A DNA stretch of 64,000 nucleotides from Amorphochlora amoebiformis (lineage: Eukaryota; Cercozoa; Chlorarachniophyceae): positions 62,001-126,000 of the forward strand of contig BAAHQB010000347.1 in assembly GCA_054601695.1 (NCBI GenBank), given 5' to 3'. Below are positions 52,117 to 64,000 of this stretch, one piece after another. Each line of letters begins with the position of its first letter. Position 1 is the stretch's first letter. The notes under the pieces are model-generated. The model did no database searches, was not told the origin of the DNA, and saw only the letters and a list, made by a program, of their open reading frames with translations. Made by a program: the position numbers and the translations under genes.

Positions 52117-52171
52117 AATCTTCCGATTTGATTCCCATTCACCTTTCTCTCTCTCACTCCCAACACAGCAT

Positions 52172-52252
<81 letters not shown>

Positions 52253-52280
52253 ATATATATATATATATTATATATATATA

Positions 52281-52356
<76 letters not shown>

Positions 52357-52384
52357 GTATGCATATATATATATATATATGTAT

Positions 52385-52425
<41 letters not shown>

Positions 52426-52452
52426 TAAATTATATACATATAATATATTTAG

Positions 52453-58387
<5,935 letters not shown>

Positions 58388-59070
58388 GTTTTTTTCTGGA
58401 AATTTTGCAAACCCTATTTCTCTGGTCTATAACAAGTTGTCCATTATTAGGAATATTTATTTAGCCGTCTAGCTGGTCTAGAAATATAGTTAATATAGCC
58501 GAAATACGCGGTCACTAGTTTATGTATGTATATCATCTATATATGACATGCTGGAAGCTTTTTTGTACATATATGTCTAATATGTACTACTTTCACATAC
58601 GAAAATATTTCTAGATCATGATTGTATACTCATTGGCGCGAAATGGTAACATGTATACAAAACACGTTCAGAATACGAATAATACTATGATAGTAATGGT
58701 ACGTATCATACTATGATGAACTAGATAAAGTACTTTTTTACCGTATACGTACGTATACGACTAGACGTATACGTATCGAACTTCACAATAAAAACGATAT
58801 GCGTACGTACTCCGATTATTGTAGTTATTTACCGATATCTACTTTTTTGTTTTTCAACTAGTTTCAAGTGACCGTTACCCATTAGGGTTAGGGTTAGGGT
58901 TAGGGTTAGGGTTAGTATGTACGTACATACTCTAGATACTACTAGTATAATCTGGCCGATTGTCATATACTAGATATACTAGTATAGACCTACAAGGTCA
59001 GTAGATCTAGGTAATCTAGTAATACCTCATACATATAATATATGTAACTAGAGAATATGTTCATAATTAA

Positions 59071-59168
<98 letters not shown>

Positions 59169-59318
59169 TGACAATATGCATATACACTACCGCGGCCGTA
59201 GAATCATTATAATTACAAGTATCACGATGTTCAGCAGTGGGTCGCATGAGATATGAAATGAAATCTTCTAGATAATGAATACCAGTCGAAAAGCTTTTAC
59301 ATAGTCAGCTAGATATAT

Positions 59319-59367
<49 letters not shown>

Positions 59368-59518
59368 CATAATCATCTCGACTCTTAGATATTTGAATAT
59401 TCTAATACATATACCATCTAATCGCAGATACACAATTTCTATTTCGCATTTTTATTTTTGCCATACTCCGTTGTAGTCCCGAACCCTAACTGGCGCTACG
59501 TAGCCGAAAAGATAACAA
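58388..59518. other. Intergenic region between convergent genes
   Basis: Unique AT-rich, CTAG- and TACG-rich DNA with one TTAGGG block (58884-58915) and two TA arrays (about 59080-59165 and 59314-59360). No gene seen. It probably holds 3' untranslated sequence of the flanking GTPase and kinase-like genes. Confidence 0.45.

Positions 59519-64000
<4,482 letters not shown>

Noticed and set aside
50527-52131. 534-codon Ser/Leu-rich open frame and overlapping 321-codon frame
   Set aside because: They are translations of CTCT and CACA satellite units. All frames of such repeats are open, and the frame then runs into TA repeat.

Overview
This window looks like nuclear DNA from a microbial eukaryote (an alga or protist; the lineage cannot be fixed from the sequence). 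Very long (TA)n arrays alternate with short unique islands of 25-130 bp. The islands are not random. Read in order on one strand, they carry splice acceptors and donors with compatible phases and join into recognisable proteins. Nearly all tandem Tyr/Ile open frames are translated TA microsatellite and are not genes. Telomere-type CCCTAA/TTAGGG repeats occur many times, but inside introns and between genes rather than at an end.

Layout. Plus strand 447-17766: about 29 exons of a secreted or membrane-anchored calcineurin-like phosphoesterase of the 5'-nucleotidase family (GNHE and GHTH motifs, signal peptide, C-terminal membrane segment). 17767-18975: degenerate CCCTAA field. 19002-20405: small unidentified plus-strand gene. 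21096-32927, minus strand: about 16 exons of a 3-beta-HSD/SDR42E-type membrane dehydrogenase. 32928-37259: intergenic, with a GC-richer island holding weak ORFs. 37260-40815, minus: unidentified gene. 41479-46290, minus: Rho-type guanine-nucleotide exchange factor (DH domain). 47713-50051, plus: unidentified membrane-protein-like exons. 50456-51990: pyrimidine-rich satellite. 52453-58387, plus: ARF/ARL-family small GTPase. 59519 to the window end, minus: C-lobe of a divergent protein kinase-like protein, continuing past the window.

The most striking feature is a rule that recurs in six of these genes. Beside many intact exons lie one to nine truncated copies of the same exon, each embedded in TA repeat. 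Copies of the exon's acceptor-side half lie upstream of the intact exon, and copies of its donor-side half lie downstream. The copies are half-exons with only one splice site. Other points of note are a nine-copy array of one complete-looking 45-bp SDR exon, a pair of intact 92-bp exon copies that could only be used alternatively, several probable GC-AG introns, telomeric repeats starting within about 20 bp of exon ends, and a TTAGGG-to-CCCTAA head-to-head junction inside an intron.

The genes do not form a pathway. Exon joins were made by eye from reading frame, splice dinucleotides and family motifs, without transcript data or database searches.
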